A stretch of 20,680 nt of DNA from a virus: IMG/VR virus record IMGVR_UViG_3300008266_008458, positions 1 through 20,680 of that record. One strand, given 5' to 3'. The notes beneath the pieces are model-generated. The model did no database searches. It was not told the DNA's origin and saw only the letters and a list, made by a program, of their open reading frames with translations. Shown one piece after another: positions 1 to 7,658 of the stretch (position 1 is the first letter of the stretch; the number at the start of each line of letters is the position of its first letter). The position numbers and the translations under genes are program-made.

Positions 1-828
1 AATTGGTTTATTGATAATGAAGAAAAAGTAGATTACAACGCTTTATCTAAAGAATATATTAATAATTTTGATTCTGTAATTTTATTAGCTGGTCATAGCT
101 CAGTAAAAATGTGTGATAATGATATGTTATCTTCTTTTAATAATAATATTAAAAATTTTATTAATCTATTAACAAAAATAAATAAATCTCAAAAATTTAT
201 TTATGCTAGTAGTTCTTCTGTTTATGGTAATACTCAAAAAAGTGTTGTGTCCGAAACATATAATAATTTTGATCCATATAATTATTATGATTTGACAAAA
301 CAAATTATAGATTCTTACGCGCAAAAAACAGAATTAAATTATTATGGTTTAAGATTTGGAACTGTTAATGGTTGGTCACCACATTTAAGAACAGATATTA
401 TGATAAATTCTATGACTTATTGTGCTGTAGAAGAAAAACACATAAAATTATACATTAAAGATATTAGTAGAGCAATATTAGGAATTGATGATTTAGCAAA
501 CTCAATTAAAGCAATAATTGATTGCAATAAAAATAATTCTGGTATTTATAATATAGCTTCTTTTAATGATACAGCAGAAAATATAGCAAAAGATGTTTCT
601 CAAATCTGCAATGTTCCAGTAGTTGAATATGATTTAAACAACTTGGATAAAATTAAAAATGTTAAGGTTCAACTCAAAGCTTATGATTTTTCCATAGACA
701 CAACAAAATTTGAAAAAACATTTAATTTTAAATTTAAAGATACAACTAAAAATATAACAAGAAATTTGTTACTTAATTATAACAATTGTATTAAAACATC
801 AAGAAATGAAAATATAAATTATGAATGA
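1..828 (+). CDS. NAD-dependent epimerase/dehydratase (extended SDR), 5'-truncated by window edge
   Basis: The reading frame is open from base 1, so the N-terminal Rossmann glycine motif lies outside the window; the first ATG (109) is internal. Visible are an ILLAGHSSV strand, then YASSSSVYG carrying the SDR active-site serine region, then a YYDLTK segment holding the catalytic YxxxK pair, then YGLRFGTVNGWSPH, the substrate-side segment typical of nucleotide-sugar epimerases and dehydratases. The family acts on NDP-sugars in the cytoplasm (epimerisation, 4,6-dehydration or reduction); the exact substrate cannot be read. The gene overlaps the next one by 8 bases, and the next two genes are methyltransferases, which suggests a deoxysugar or glycan-modification cassette. 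Base composition is very AT-rich (13 G+C in bases 1-60), unlike the early and right-end genes, so the cassette may have come from an AT-rich host. Confidence 0.85.
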   Translation, partial: NWFIDNEEKVDYNALSKEYINNFDSVILLAGHSSVKMCDNDMLSSFNNNIKNFINLLTKINKSQKFIYASSSSVYGNTQKSVVSETYNNFDPYNYYDLTKQIIDSYAQKTELNYYGLRFGTVNGWSPHLRTDIMINSMTYCAVEEKHIKLYIKDISRAILGIDDLANSIKAIIDCNKNNSGIYNIASFNDTAENIAKDVSQICNVPVVEYDLNNLDKIKNVKVQLKAYDFSIDTTKFEKTFNFKFKDTTKNITRNLLLNYNNCIKTSRNENINYE

Positions 829-2029
829 TTATAAAGTTATAAATCAATGTAGATGTTGCAATGGTTCTGTTGAATGTATATTAGATTTGAATGATCAACC
901 TTTAGCAAATTCATATCATAAAAATACTGAAAAATTAAAATATTATCCTTTAAAGTTAAATTTATGCAATAATTGCTTTCATTTACAATTAAGCGTTGCA
1001 ATTAATCCAGATTTAATGTTTAAAAATTATTTGTATGTTAGTGGAACTACGGAAACTCTTAAAAATTATTTTGATTTTTTTTCTAAATTTACCGTTCAAA
1101 GATTTAAACATCACCATAATAGAAAACCTGTAAATATACTTGACATTGCTTGCAATGATGGATCACAACTTGATTCTTATAAAAAACTTGACATTTTAAC
1201 ATACGGAATAGACCCTGCTGAAAATTTATTTAAGCTTAGTAGTTTAAATCATCAAATTATTTGTGATTATTTTCCATCAAATAAAATTAATAATAAATTT
1301 GATTTAATTACTGCCCAAAATGTTTTTGCCCACACAGATGATATTGTTGCATTTTTAAATGAATGTAGAGATAGATTGAATGAAGATGGAATGTTATACA
1401 TTCAAACTTCACAATCAAATATGATATTGAATAATGAATTTGATACAATATATCACGAACATCTGTCATTTTTTAATACTCTTTCTATGAAAAATGTAGT
1501 TGAAAAATGTGGATTGAGATTAAATAATGTATTTAAATTTGATGTTCATGGATCAAGTTATATTTTCGAAATTGCAAAATATACAAAAGATACAAATTTG
1601 GAATCAACATTATTGGAAGAGCAAAAAAATGGCATCTATTCAAGAAAAACATACGACTTTTTTTCAAAAAATGCAAAAGAAATAACAATAAATTTAAAAA
1701 ATGCTATTAATGATTACAAAAAAAATGGGTATAAAATAATAGGTTATGGGGCAGCGGCAAAGGGGATGACATTGCTTAACTTTGGAAAAATTAAATTAGA
1801 TTACATTATAGATGATAATGTACTTAAAACATCTCTATACACTCCAGGTATGAATACAGAAATTGTATCAATTTCTGTATTAGAAAAAATGAAGTCTGAT
1901 AAAATTGTTTTTGTTCCTTTGGCTTGGAATTTTTTTGATGAAATTTGCAGCAGGATAAAAAAAGTAAGAAACTATTCTGGTGATTTATTTTTGATGTATT
2001 TTCCAACTTTAAAGGTTATATTAAAATGA
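821..2029 (+). CDS. Sugar C-methyltransferase-like protein (zinc-binding N-terminus, class I SAM core, C-terminal methyltransf_14-like domain)
   Basis: 402 residues in the three-part layout of NDP-hexose C-methyltransferases (TylC3/TcaB9 type). Residues 10-13 (CRCC) and 49-52 (CNNC) form a zinc knuckle, with LDLNDQPLAN between them as in the family. ILDIACNDG (106-114) is SAM motif I. YHEHLSFF (211-218) gives the Y-x-E-H pattern of the catalytic tyrosine, glutamate and histidine described for TcaB9. The C-terminal part has GYGAAAKG and a second Rossmann-like region ending near YFPTLK. The family transfers a methyl group from SAM to carbon 3 of a keto-deoxysugar nucleotide. The start overlaps the preceding epimerase by 8 bases, and the stop overlaps the next ATG (ATGA), so the three genes are probably translationally coupled. 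The sugar target is unknown. Confidence 0.82.
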   Translation: MNDYKVINQCRCCNGSVECILDLNDQPLANSYHKNTEKLKYYPLKLNLCNNCFHLQLSVAINPDLMFKNYLYVSGTTETLKNYFDFFSKFTVQRFKHHHNRKPVNILDIACNDGSQLDSYKKLDILTYGIDPAENLFKLSSLNHQIICDYFPSNKINNKFDLITAQNVFAHTDDIVAFLNECRDRLNEDGMLYIQTSQSNMILNNEFDTIYHEHLSFFNTLSMKNVVEKCGLRLNNVFKFDVHGSSYIFEIAKYTKDTNLESTLLEEQKNGIYSRKTYDFFSKNAKEITINLKNAINDYKKNGYKIIGYGAAAKGMTLLNFGKIKLDYIIDDNVLKTSLYTPGMNTEIVSISVLEKMKSDKIVFVPLAWNFFDEICSRIKKVRNYSGDLFLMYFPTLKVILK

Positions 2030-2562
2030 AACATATTTACAATAATAGTAATTTTGGTGAAAATTGGTTTACATATCCTAATTTGTATACATCTATGGTT
2101 AATATATGTCCAGATAATGGACATTTTGTTGAAGTTGGATGTTGGAAAGGGAAATCTACATCTTATTTGATGGTGGAAATAATTAACAGTGGTAAATCTA
2201 TCAAATTAGATTGTATTGATTTATGGTCCAAGGATCAAGATTATCACGAAGATCTTTCTAATTTATTTGATACATTTTTAAATAATATGTCTGAATTCAA
2301 AGGATTATATAAAGCAATTAGAATGGATTCTGTAGAAGCAGCTTCTTTATATAAAAATAATAGTTTAGATTTTGTTTTTATAGACGCATGTCATAGTTAT
2401 GAATGTGTTAAAAATGATATAAAAGCATGGCTTCCAAAAATTAAAAAAAATGGTTATTTGTGCGGTCACGATTTTAGCAGTAAAGATGTAAATAAAGCAG
2501 TATATGAATGTTTAAACAACATATCAACACAAGAAGATTGTTGGATTTATAAAAATTTATAA
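2026..2562 (+). CDS. Class I SAM-dependent methyltransferase (Methyltransf_24-like)
   Basis: 178 residues, a single compact Rossmann methyltransferase. FVEVGCWKGKSTSYL (34-48) is the glycine-rich SAM motif I. LDCIDLW (61-67) is the strand 2 acidic motif. LDFVFIDACHSYECVKNDI (114-132) matches the Asp-containing strand 4 and following helix of the Methyltransf_24 group. GYLCGHDF (143-150) is the strand 5 motif. Such enzymes are common in capsule, O-antigen and flagellin glycosylation clusters, where they methylate sugars or small molecules; the acceptor is not readable here. The start overlaps the previous stop (ATGA), so it is translated with the sugar C-methyltransferase. It is the last gene of the AT-rich cassette. 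A 99-base gap follows without a clear terminator. Confidence 0.8.
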   Translation: MKHIYNNSNFGENWFTYPNLYTSMVNICPDNGHFVEVGCWKGKSTSYLMVEIINSGKSIKLDCIDLWSKDQDYHEDLSNLFDTFLNNMSEFKGLYKAIRMDSVEAASLYKNNSLDFVFIDACHSYECVKNDIKAWLPKIKKNGYLCGHDFSSKDVNKAVYECLNNISTQEDCWIYKNL

Positions 2563-2634
2563 TGTATAAATTGTAGGTGGTTCTGATCTTTTGTGAATGC
2601 ATTTTTTTTTCCAATAACTGTCCAAATTTTTGGT

Positions 2635-2642
2635 TATAAATA
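2635..2642 (+). promoter_or_regulatory. T4-type late promoter octamer TATAAATA
   Basis: Perfect TATAAATA in the gap before the glycosyltransferase, 19 bases upstream of its ATG at 2662. Transcription would start about 6 bases downstream and include an AAGGA ribosome site (about 2647-2651). In T4-like phages this octamer is recognised by the gp55 sigma factor with gp33 and gp45. The match is seen; function is inferred. Confidence 0.75.
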
Positions 2643-2661
2643 GTATAAAGGACTTTTAGTA

Positions 2662-3876
2662 ATGTATCGATTAGCTTTATCAATGATTGTGAAAAATGAA
2701 TCTCATATTATTCTTGAGTGTCTTAACTCAGTTTATAAACACATAAATTACTGGGTTGTTGTGGATACTGGTTCGACAGATGGAACTCAAGACATAATTC
2801 AAAACTTCTTTAAAGAAAAAAATATTCCTGGAGAATTGATTCAATCTGAATGGAAAGGATTTGGCCCATCCAGAACTGAAGCCTTGGATGCTTTAAAGGG
2901 TAAGGCAACATATGCTTGGATGATTGATGCCGATGATTACCTTGATGGATCATTCACACTTCCAGACGGTGATGAGATTGATTCTTTCGCTCTAAGATTG
3001 GGTAGGGAAGAATTCTCTTGGTGGAGAAATCAAATATTTAAAGTTGATAGCGGGTGGGAATATGTTGGTGTATTGCACGAATATGCCAGATCAAGAAAAA
3101 CAGAAAATCCCATAATAATGAAGCTTGAGGGAAATTATAGAATTGTTGCTAGAACTGTTGGTGGTAGAAATATTGGAATCACCGCTATTGAAAAATACTC
3201 AAAAGATGCAGAAATTCTAGAAAAAGCATTAATAGATGAGCCAGATAATATAAGATATAAGTTTTATCTAGGTCAATCATACTTTGATTCTCAGCAATGG
3301 GAAAAAGCCATCGATGCATATATTAGAAGAGTTGAGGCTGGTGGTTGGGCCGAAGAGGTTTACTACTCACTCTATAGAATCGCAATTGCAAAGGCAATGT
3401 TGAATAGACCTTGGGGTGAGATAATGGAGGCTTTCTTGGTCGCTTATAATAGCAGACCGATTAGAGCCGAACCACTATATCACATTGCTCAAATCTATAG
3501 AACAAGATTAAACATGCCAGCAGTTGCCTATATGTTTGCAAAGGCTGCTCTGGATATTCCATTCCCACAAAATGACATCCTATTCGTCCCAGACGCAATT
3601 TATAATTTTGCAATTTTAGATGAAGTCGGTGCAACGGCTTACTCGGCTGGTCAACCATACATTGGTTATGCTGCCTGTAAGAAACTATTACAGGATGGGA
3701 AAGTGCCAAAGACTGAGATTGAAAGAATTAAAAATAATATGTCTCAGTATGAAAAAATAATACAAGATATTGAGGCAAAAAAAGTTCAACATGAACTGGC
3801 TTTGGCTAAAATTAAAAAGGAAAATAATCCACCTCAAGTGCCAAAAAAGCAAAAAAAATATAAAGTTAGAAAGTAA
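2662..3876 (+). CDS. Family 2 glycosyltransferase with C-terminal helical (TPR-like) repeats
   Basis: 404 residues. The N-terminal 95 or so residues are a GT-A fold: LALSMIVKNE (4-13), VVVDTGSTDGT (32-42) and the metal-binding DADD (89-92). EEFSWWRNQIFK and a YVGVLHEY segment belong to the acceptor half. Residues about 180-330 are helix pairs of TPR type, for example the IRYKFYLGQSYFDSQQWEKA stretch. The tail is Lys-rich and probably coiled (residues 365-404). GT2 enzymes with a TPR tail are common in bacteria and large phages and transfer a sugar from an NDP-sugar to glycan or protein. It has its own late promoter and a terminator directly after it, so it is a single-gene late unit between the sugar cassette and the fibre genes. 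It may glycosylate virion proteins or host surface glycans; this is inference. Confidence 0.85.
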   Translation: MYRLALSMIVKNESHIILECLNSVYKHINYWVVVDTGSTDGTQDIIQNFFKEKNIPGELIQSEWKGFGPSRTEALDALKGKATYAWMIDADDYLDGSFTLPDGDEIDSFALRLGREEFSWWRNQIFKVDSGWEYVGVLHEYARSRKTENPIIMKLEGNYRIVARTVGGRNIGITAIEKYSKDAEILEKALIDEPDNIRYKFYLGQSYFDSQQWEKAIDAYIRRVEAGGWAEEVYYSLYRIAIAKAMLNRPWGEIMEAFLVAYNSRPIRAEPLYHIAQIYRTRLNMPAVAYMFAKAALDIPFPQNDILFVPDAIYNFAILDEVGATAYSAGQPYIGYAACKKLLQDGKVPKTEIERIKNNMSQYEKIIQDIEAKKVQHELALAKIKKENNPPQVPKKQKKYKVRK

Positions 3877-3881
3877 AACTG

Positions 3882-3902
3882 GCTCCCGAAAGGGAGCTTT
3901 TT
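3882..3902 (+). terminator. Rho-independent terminator after the glycosyltransferase
   Basis: Perfect 6-bp GC-rich stem GCTCCC / GGGAGC closed by a GAAA tetraloop and followed by TTTTT. It begins 5 bases after the glycosyltransferase stop codon and is followed at once by a late promoter, so it separates two transcription units. Confidence 0.92.
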
Positions 3903-3905
3903 ACA

Positions 3906-3913
3906 TATAAATA
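3906..3913 (+). promoter_or_regulatory. T4-type late promoter octamer TATAAATA
   Basis: Perfect TATAAATA located between the terminator and the ATG at 3924, with only 10 bases between octamer and start codon. A start site about 6 bases downstream leaves a 5' leader of roughly 4-5 bases with no visible Shine-Dalgarno sequence. Confidence 0.75.
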
Positions 3914-3923
3914 TTAAAATAAT

Positions 3924-4469
3924 ATGCCATTAATTTTTCCAATAGAACCAGATATAGGAGATAATTATTCTTATGGTGACATAACCTGGAGATTTAATGG
4001 TTATGGATGGGAAAAATTAGACGAAGGAAATTTCTTTCAGCAAGATAGCCCACCAACAGAGTATGTAAAAGGCGATCACTGGTTTAATACCTTAAATGGA
4101 AAATTATATATTGCAATAGATGATGATTCTGGAGTCATCTGGGTTGAATTTACAGGAATTGGCGGTGCATTCAATGTTGTTATTCACGAAACAACAGCAG
4201 TAACTGGTCAAACATACCAAGTTGGAGAATTTGACCACTATATTGGTGTGAGTTATAACGGACAACCAACAATAATTCTTCCAGCAAATTCAGCAAGCGG
4301 AAAGGTTATAGTTGTAAAAGATGAATCTGGAAAGGCTGGAGAGCCATATAAAGCAATTACAGTTCAGGGTTCTTCTTCGGACTTAATTGATAATCAATCA
4401 AGTGCTATTATTAATATAAACAACGCATCCTTAACATTTATCTACAGAAATGGATGGAGAATAATATAA
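3924..4469 (+). CDS. Virion structural/fibre-associated protein with WRFNGYGW motif
   Basis: 181 residues, no signal peptide or membrane segment. The N-terminus contains GDITWRFNGYGWEKL (18-32), a version of the short W-x-(W/F)-NG-x-x-W module that recurs in phage fibre and neck-appendage proteins; the gene at 5717 carries the same module as [29 protein letters not shown] is another small module common in phage fibre proteins. The C-terminal part, from TGQTYQVGEFDHYIGV to the end, is beta-rich and resembles fibre-tip shells. It is the first gene of the late fibre block, directly behind a terminator and late promoter, and its stop overlaps the next start (TAATG). A structural role follows from modules and neighbours; the exact position in the virion is unknown. 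Confidence 0.6.
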   Translation: MPLIFPIEPDIGDNYSYGDITWRFNGYGWEKLDEGNFFQQDSPPTEYVKGDHWFNTLNGKLYIAIDDDSGVIWVEFTGIGGAFNVVIHETTAVTGQTYQVGEFDHYIGVSYNGQPTIILPANSASGKVIVVKDESGKAGEPYKAITVQGSSSDLIDNQSSAIININNASLTFIYRNGWRII

Positions 4470-5704
4470 TGTCTTACTTATTTAACGACAAAATTGGATT
4501 CAAGGATAACGCAGTAGATGCGTTTAATCGCCTCAAAATTTCAACTCCATTTACTTTATTTGATTCCCAACATCGTTATCAGGAAAATGATAAATGGGAC
4601 ACATTTGGTGTAACTGGTGGAACTGCAACATATGTACTTAATGAGAGTGCTATTGATTTATCGGTTGGAGTTACTGCTGGTGCAAAAGTGACCAGAGAAA
4701 CAAAAAGAATATTTTCATATCAGCCTGGAAAATCTTTATTGATTTTAAACACATTTGCTTTCAATGCACCAAAAGAAAATTTAAGACAAAGGGTTGGCTA
4801 CTTTGGAATTACTGGTGGTGCTACTTTTGGTGTACCATATAACGGAGTGTATCTTGAGCAGAATGGTCTTACATTAAGTATAAATTTAGCATCTGGATCT
4901 TTAAATCAAACAACTACTGTAAACCAAAACTCATGGAATGGTGATAAATTTGACGGAAATGGTTCATCGGAAAGAACACTTGATGTTAGCAAGGCAAATA
5001 TATTTTGGTCAGACATAGAATGGTTAGGTGTTGGTGATGTTAGAACTGGGTTTTTTGTTGATGGAAAACCTGTTGTTGCTCACACATTTCATAATGATAA
5101 TATAAATTCAACAACATATATGACAACTGCAAATTTACCGATTCGGTATGAATTAGAAAATACATCAACAACATCTTCAAGTAGCACAATGAAGCAAATA
5201 TGTTCTTCTGTTCAGTCCGAAGGTGGTTATGAAGGATTTTCTAGAAGATTTAATGTCACCAAAAATGGATCAAATCCAACAACATTAACCACGCAAGATG
5301 TTCATTATCCTATGATCGCTTTGAGATTAAATTCAAATAGATTGGATAGTGTAATTGTTCCTTCAAATTTAAGTGTGGTTTTAGAAGAAACTGCTGCAAA
5401 TAAACCAGATACTGTTCAATATAGAATTTTACTAAATCCAACACTTACAGGCGGAACATGGACAACACACTTTAATGGTAATGTTGACTATAATATTACT
5501 GCTACAGGAGTTACTGGTGGAACTGATATTATTGGTGGATACATTAGCAGTAGCGGATCTCTTGACATAACCAGCATTAATAATTTTAATTTTCAATTGG
5601 GAAGAACACAAAAGGGTGTAAGTGATACATTTGTTTTGGCACTGACACCTGTAAATAGTGGAGCGGTAGTTTATTGTGATTTATCTTGGTTTGAAATAAT
5701 ATAG
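4469..5704 (+). CDS. Phage structural protein, beta-rich (DAFNRLKISTPFTLFDSQ family)
   Basis: 411 residues from the ATG at 4469, chosen because it overlaps the previous stop as TAATG and has GGAG about 9 bases upstream; an in-frame ATG at 4454 lies inside the previous gene and lacks such a site. The N-terminus has DAFNRLKISTPFTLFDSQH, which I recall as a conserved opening in virion proteins of marine T4-like phages. The rest is Gly/Thr/Ser/Asn-rich beta sequence (ITGGATFGVPYNGVYL, TGGTWTTHFNGNVDYN) ending in YCDLSWFEII. No transmembrane or enzymatic motif is seen. It probably forms part of a tail fibre, baseplate appendage or decoration protein. A TPVNSGAVVYCDLSW-type C-terminal jelly-roll is possible but not provable here. 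Confidence 0.6.
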   Translation: MSYLFNDKIGFKDNAVDAFNRLKISTPFTLFDSQHRYQENDKWDTFGVTGGTATYVLNESAIDLSVGVTAGAKVTRETKRIFSYQPGKSLLILNTFAFNAPKENLRQRVGYFGITGGATFGVPYNGVYLEQNGLTLSINLASGSLNQTTTVNQNSWNGDKFDGNGSSERTLDVSKANIFWSDIEWLGVGDVRTGFFVDGKPVVAHTFHNDNINSTTYMTTANLPIRYELENTSTTSSSSTMKQICSSVQSEGGYEGFSRRFNVTKNGSNPTTLTTQDVHYPMIALRLNSNRLDSVIVPSNLSVVLEETAANKPDTVQYRILLNPTLTGGTWTTHFNGNVDYNITATGVTGGTDIIGGYISSSGSLDITSINNFNFQLGRTQKGVSDTFVLALTPVNSGAVVYCDLSWFEII

Positions 5705-5716
5705 GTAATATAGCAG

Positions 5717-5950
5717 ATGTCGATTAATTTTCCCAACGGAGCAACATCAGGTCAAACTTATGCCTACAATGGAATAGTGTGGGCGTGGAATGGTTTTGCT
5801 TGGGATAGGTATACACTAGGAAATCGCTTAGATGATTTAATTGATGTTGGTATTTCTGGAGTTTCTGCTGGTGATATTTTATACTATTCTGGTTCTCAGT
5901 GGATAAACAAACCTTTTAATGATATTCCAATTGATGGGGGATCATACTAA
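5717..5950 (+). CDS. Small fibre-associated protein with WAWNGFAW module
   Basis: 77 residues in two recognisable pieces. [21 protein letters not shown] (12-32) is the tryptophan-rich module found in many phage fibre proteins. [26 protein letters not shown] (38-63) is the 'LDDV...GDiLyY...gqW' linker module, which also occurs inside the collagen-like protein that follows (ELLDV...DGYFLVFD...GKWI). AUAGGTAA about 9 bases upstream serves as ribosome site. The last base of its stop codon is the first base of the next ATG (TAATG), so it is translated together with the collagen-like gene. It may be a detached N-terminal part of that fibre protein. Role inferred from modules. Confidence 0.6.
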   Translation: MSINFPNGATSGQTYAYNGIVWAWNGFAWDRYTLGNRLDDLIDVGISGVSAGDILYYSGSQWINKPFNDIPIDGGSY

Positions 5951-6996
5951 TGGCGCAAGAGACAACAATAACAGCAACAATACAAGGACTGCAAACTATA
6001 ATTGAAGTTGCTACTCCTGGTGTTGCTCTTGCAGGACCACAAGGCATTCGGGGAATTCAAGGATTTACTGGAGGAACTGGTCCTATTGGCCCAACTGGTC
6101 CAACTGGTCCAACTGGCCCAACTGGATCTACTGGAGATCCAGGAATTCAAGGACCAACTGGTCCAACTGGATCTACTGGAGATCCAGGAATTCAAGGACC
6201 AACAGGCCCAACAGGTCCAACTGGTTCGACGGGTCCAACAGGTCCAACAGGTCCAACTGGGCCGACAGGACCAGCTGGAGCAAAAGGTATAAATGGAGAA
6301 AGAGGTCCAACAGGTCCAACAGGTCCAACTGGGGCATCGAATTTATACGAATTATTAGATGTTTCTATAGATCCAGAAATTGAATATTCAAGTTTAAAAG
6401 ATGGATATTTTTTAGTATTTGATATTTCAACTGGTGGCGGTAAATGGATTATGGATAATGTAAATAATTACATTAACTCTGGACTTATTGGGGAAACAGG
6501 TCCACAGGGTGCAGTTGGACCAACAGGTCCAACAGGTCCAACAGGTCCACAGGGAATTCAAGGAATTGTTGGGCCAACTGGTCCAACAGGTCCACAAGGT
6601 ATTCAAGGAGTTACTGGTCCAACAGGAGCAACTGGAGCAACTGGAGCAACTGGTCCAACAGGTCCACAAGGTATTCAAGGAGTTACTGGTCCAACAGGAG
6701 CAACTGGAGCAACTGGAGCAACTGGAGCAACTGGTGATCAGGGGCCACAAGGTATTCAAGGAGTTACTGGTCCAACAGGAGCAACTGGAGCAACTGGACC
6801 ACAGGGAATTCAAGGTGCAACAGGAGATATTCCAACAGATTATGTCATTTACATAAATGGATTAACAGGAATAGTTGGAATATCAGCAGGATCAAATATA
6901 ACTATAAATCAAAGTGGACAAACATTAACAATTTCAGCTTCTAGTAGTGGTGGAGTAACTGAAGCGTTTGTAATTGCTATGGCAACAGTACTATAA
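5950..6996 (+). CDS. Collagen-like tail-fibre protein with two Gly-X-Y rods
   Basis: 348 residues. An N-terminal anchor (1-28) ends in [10 protein letters not shown]. The first collagen-like rod covers about 29-129 and is dominated by GPTGPTG and GIQG. A non-collagen insert (130-178) carries the LLDV...[17 protein letters not shown] module. A second rod covers about 178-293, made of [19 protein letters not shown] units. A short beta C-terminus of about 50 residues ends in FVIAMATVL. Gly-X-Y rods form trimers in phage fibres and spike stalks. The same [11 protein letters not shown] anchor-to-rod junction occurs in the gene at 11337. The coding DNA has tandem repeats with units in multiples of 9 bases, so copy-number change would keep frame. 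The stop codon overlaps the late promoter of the next gene. Confidence 0.8.
   Translation: MAQETTITATIQGLQTIIEVATPGVALAGPQGIRGIQGFTGGTGPIGPTGPTGPTGPTGSTGDPGIQGPTGPTGSTGDPGIQGPTGPTGPTGSTGPTGPTGPTGPTGPAGAKGINGERGPTGPTGPTGASNLYELLDVSIDPEIEYSSLKDGYFLVFDISTGGGKWIMDNVNNYINSGLIGETGPQGAVGPTGPTGPTGPQGIQGIVGPTGPTGPQGIQGVTGPTGATGATGATGPTGPQGIQGVTGPTGATGATGATGATGDQGPQGIQGVTGPTGATGATGPQGIQGATGDIPTDYVIYINGLTGIVGISAGSNITINQSGQTLTISASSSGGVTEAFVIAMATVL
6121..6345 (+). repeat. Tandem repeats coding for collagen-like rod 1
   Basis: Short GGTCCAACT/GGTCCAACA units (9 bases, Gly-Pro-Thr) recur throughout. A longer unit containing GGATCTACTGGAGATCC occurs at 6124 and again at 6169, a 45-base period (15 residues). 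All periods are multiples of 9, so expansion or loss keeps the frame and the Gly-X-Y register. Confidence 0.85.
6484..6834 (+). repeat. Tandem repeats coding for collagen-like rod 2
   Basis: A unit with CACAAGGTATTCAAGGAGTT followed by several GGAGCAACT triplets appears three times, with the CACAAGG segment near 6593, 6665 and 6745. The spacings of about 72 and 81 bases differ by one 9-base GGAGCAACT step. This is the pattern expected from slipped-strand or recombinational copy-number change in frame. Confidence 0.85.
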
Positions 6997-6999
6997 ATA
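6992..6999 (+). promoter_or_regulatory. T4-type late promoter octamer TATAAATA overlapping a stop codon
   Basis: Perfect TATAAATA whose TAA (6994-6996) is also the stop codon of the collagen-like gene. The next ATG (7008) is 8 bases after the octamer, so a start about 6 bases downstream would leave a leader of only 2-3 bases. Confidence 0.72.
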
Positions 7000-7007
7000 A
7001 TAATACA

Positions 7008-7646
7008 ATGAAGAAACTACTCGGACAAGATGCCTCTGGCACATACACATTCAACCCTTCTGCAAAGACGATCACCTTCTCTGGTCTGTCTCAACAGATA
7101 ACTCTTGCCAACATTCTTCTCATCACGAATGTAACTGCAAATACGATCATCTACAACTTTGCAGATTCAAGCAATGGTGCGACAAGTTTTGCAAACAATG
7201 TCCTGACTCTCGACCACAATACCACATCTATGAACTCCACGGATGTCCTACAGATCTATCTTGATCTTGCTGGTGAGGAGTCGCTTCACGATCTTCTTCG
7301 TCGCATGAACAAGTTGCTTGAGAGCAATGCGGTTGTTGATACTAGATTAAGACAAAGAATAACTATTGACGCTATTGGAAATAGCACTGCTGGTGCTTCA
7401 CCAACCGAAGTAACCACAACAATTCCTGTTTCGGGAACGGTCACGGCAACTGCAAGCGGCACTTATTCTGTCAGTAATGGTGTTGCAACACAGTTAGTAT
7501 CAAACTCGGCAACAAATCCATACACTCTAACCTCTAGCACAACTGGTTTAATTATGGAAGGACCAGTTCATCAATTATGGCGTATTGCAAACGATGCTCA
7601 GACTTGTTATGCATCTGCAATCAGATCAAAACTCACTTTCTCATAA
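7008..7646 (+). CDS. Phage structural protein (LLGxDASGTYTFN family), mosaic composition
   Basis: 212 residues. The opening KKLLGQDASGTYTFNPSAKT and the LLITNVTANTIIYNFAD segment resemble virion proteins I recall from marine and freshwater myoviruses. LHDLLRRMNKLLESNAVVDTRLRQRITID (93-121) is a predicted helix and linker. The C-terminal half is Thr/Ser-rich and ends in CYASAIRSKLTFS. The first 320 or so bases are much richer in G+C, especially at third codon positions (28 of 60 in 7201-7260), than the flanks (20 of 60 in 6901-6960; 21 of 60 in 7321-7380), and leucine/arginine codons change from CTC/CGT/CGC to TTA/AGA at about 7330. This points to a recombination joint within the gene. No Shine-Dalgarno site precedes the start. 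Function: structural, not further resolved. Confidence 0.55.
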   Translation: MKKLLGQDASGTYTFNPSAKTITFSGLSQQITLANILLITNVTANTIIYNFADSSNGATSFANNVLTLDHNTTSMNSTDVLQIYLDLAGEESLHDLLRRMNKLLESNAVVDTRLRQRITIDAIGNSTAGASPTEVTTTIPVSGTVTATASGTYSVSNGVATQLVSNSATNPYTLTSSTTGLIMEGPVHQLWRIANDAQTCYASAIRSKLTFS

Positions 7647-7658
7647 TAGGATAAAATC

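Noticed and set aside
2563-2634. Gap after the third sugar-cassette gene as a site for an RNA gene or terminator
   Set aside because: Contains a T-run and a TATAAATT near 2565 but no stable hairpin or tRNA-like fold.
5947-6813. Open frames on both strands across the collagen-like repeats, and the repeats as a CRISPR array
   Set aside because: Low-complexity shadows of Gly-X-Y coding sequence; units are 9-base multiples without spacers.
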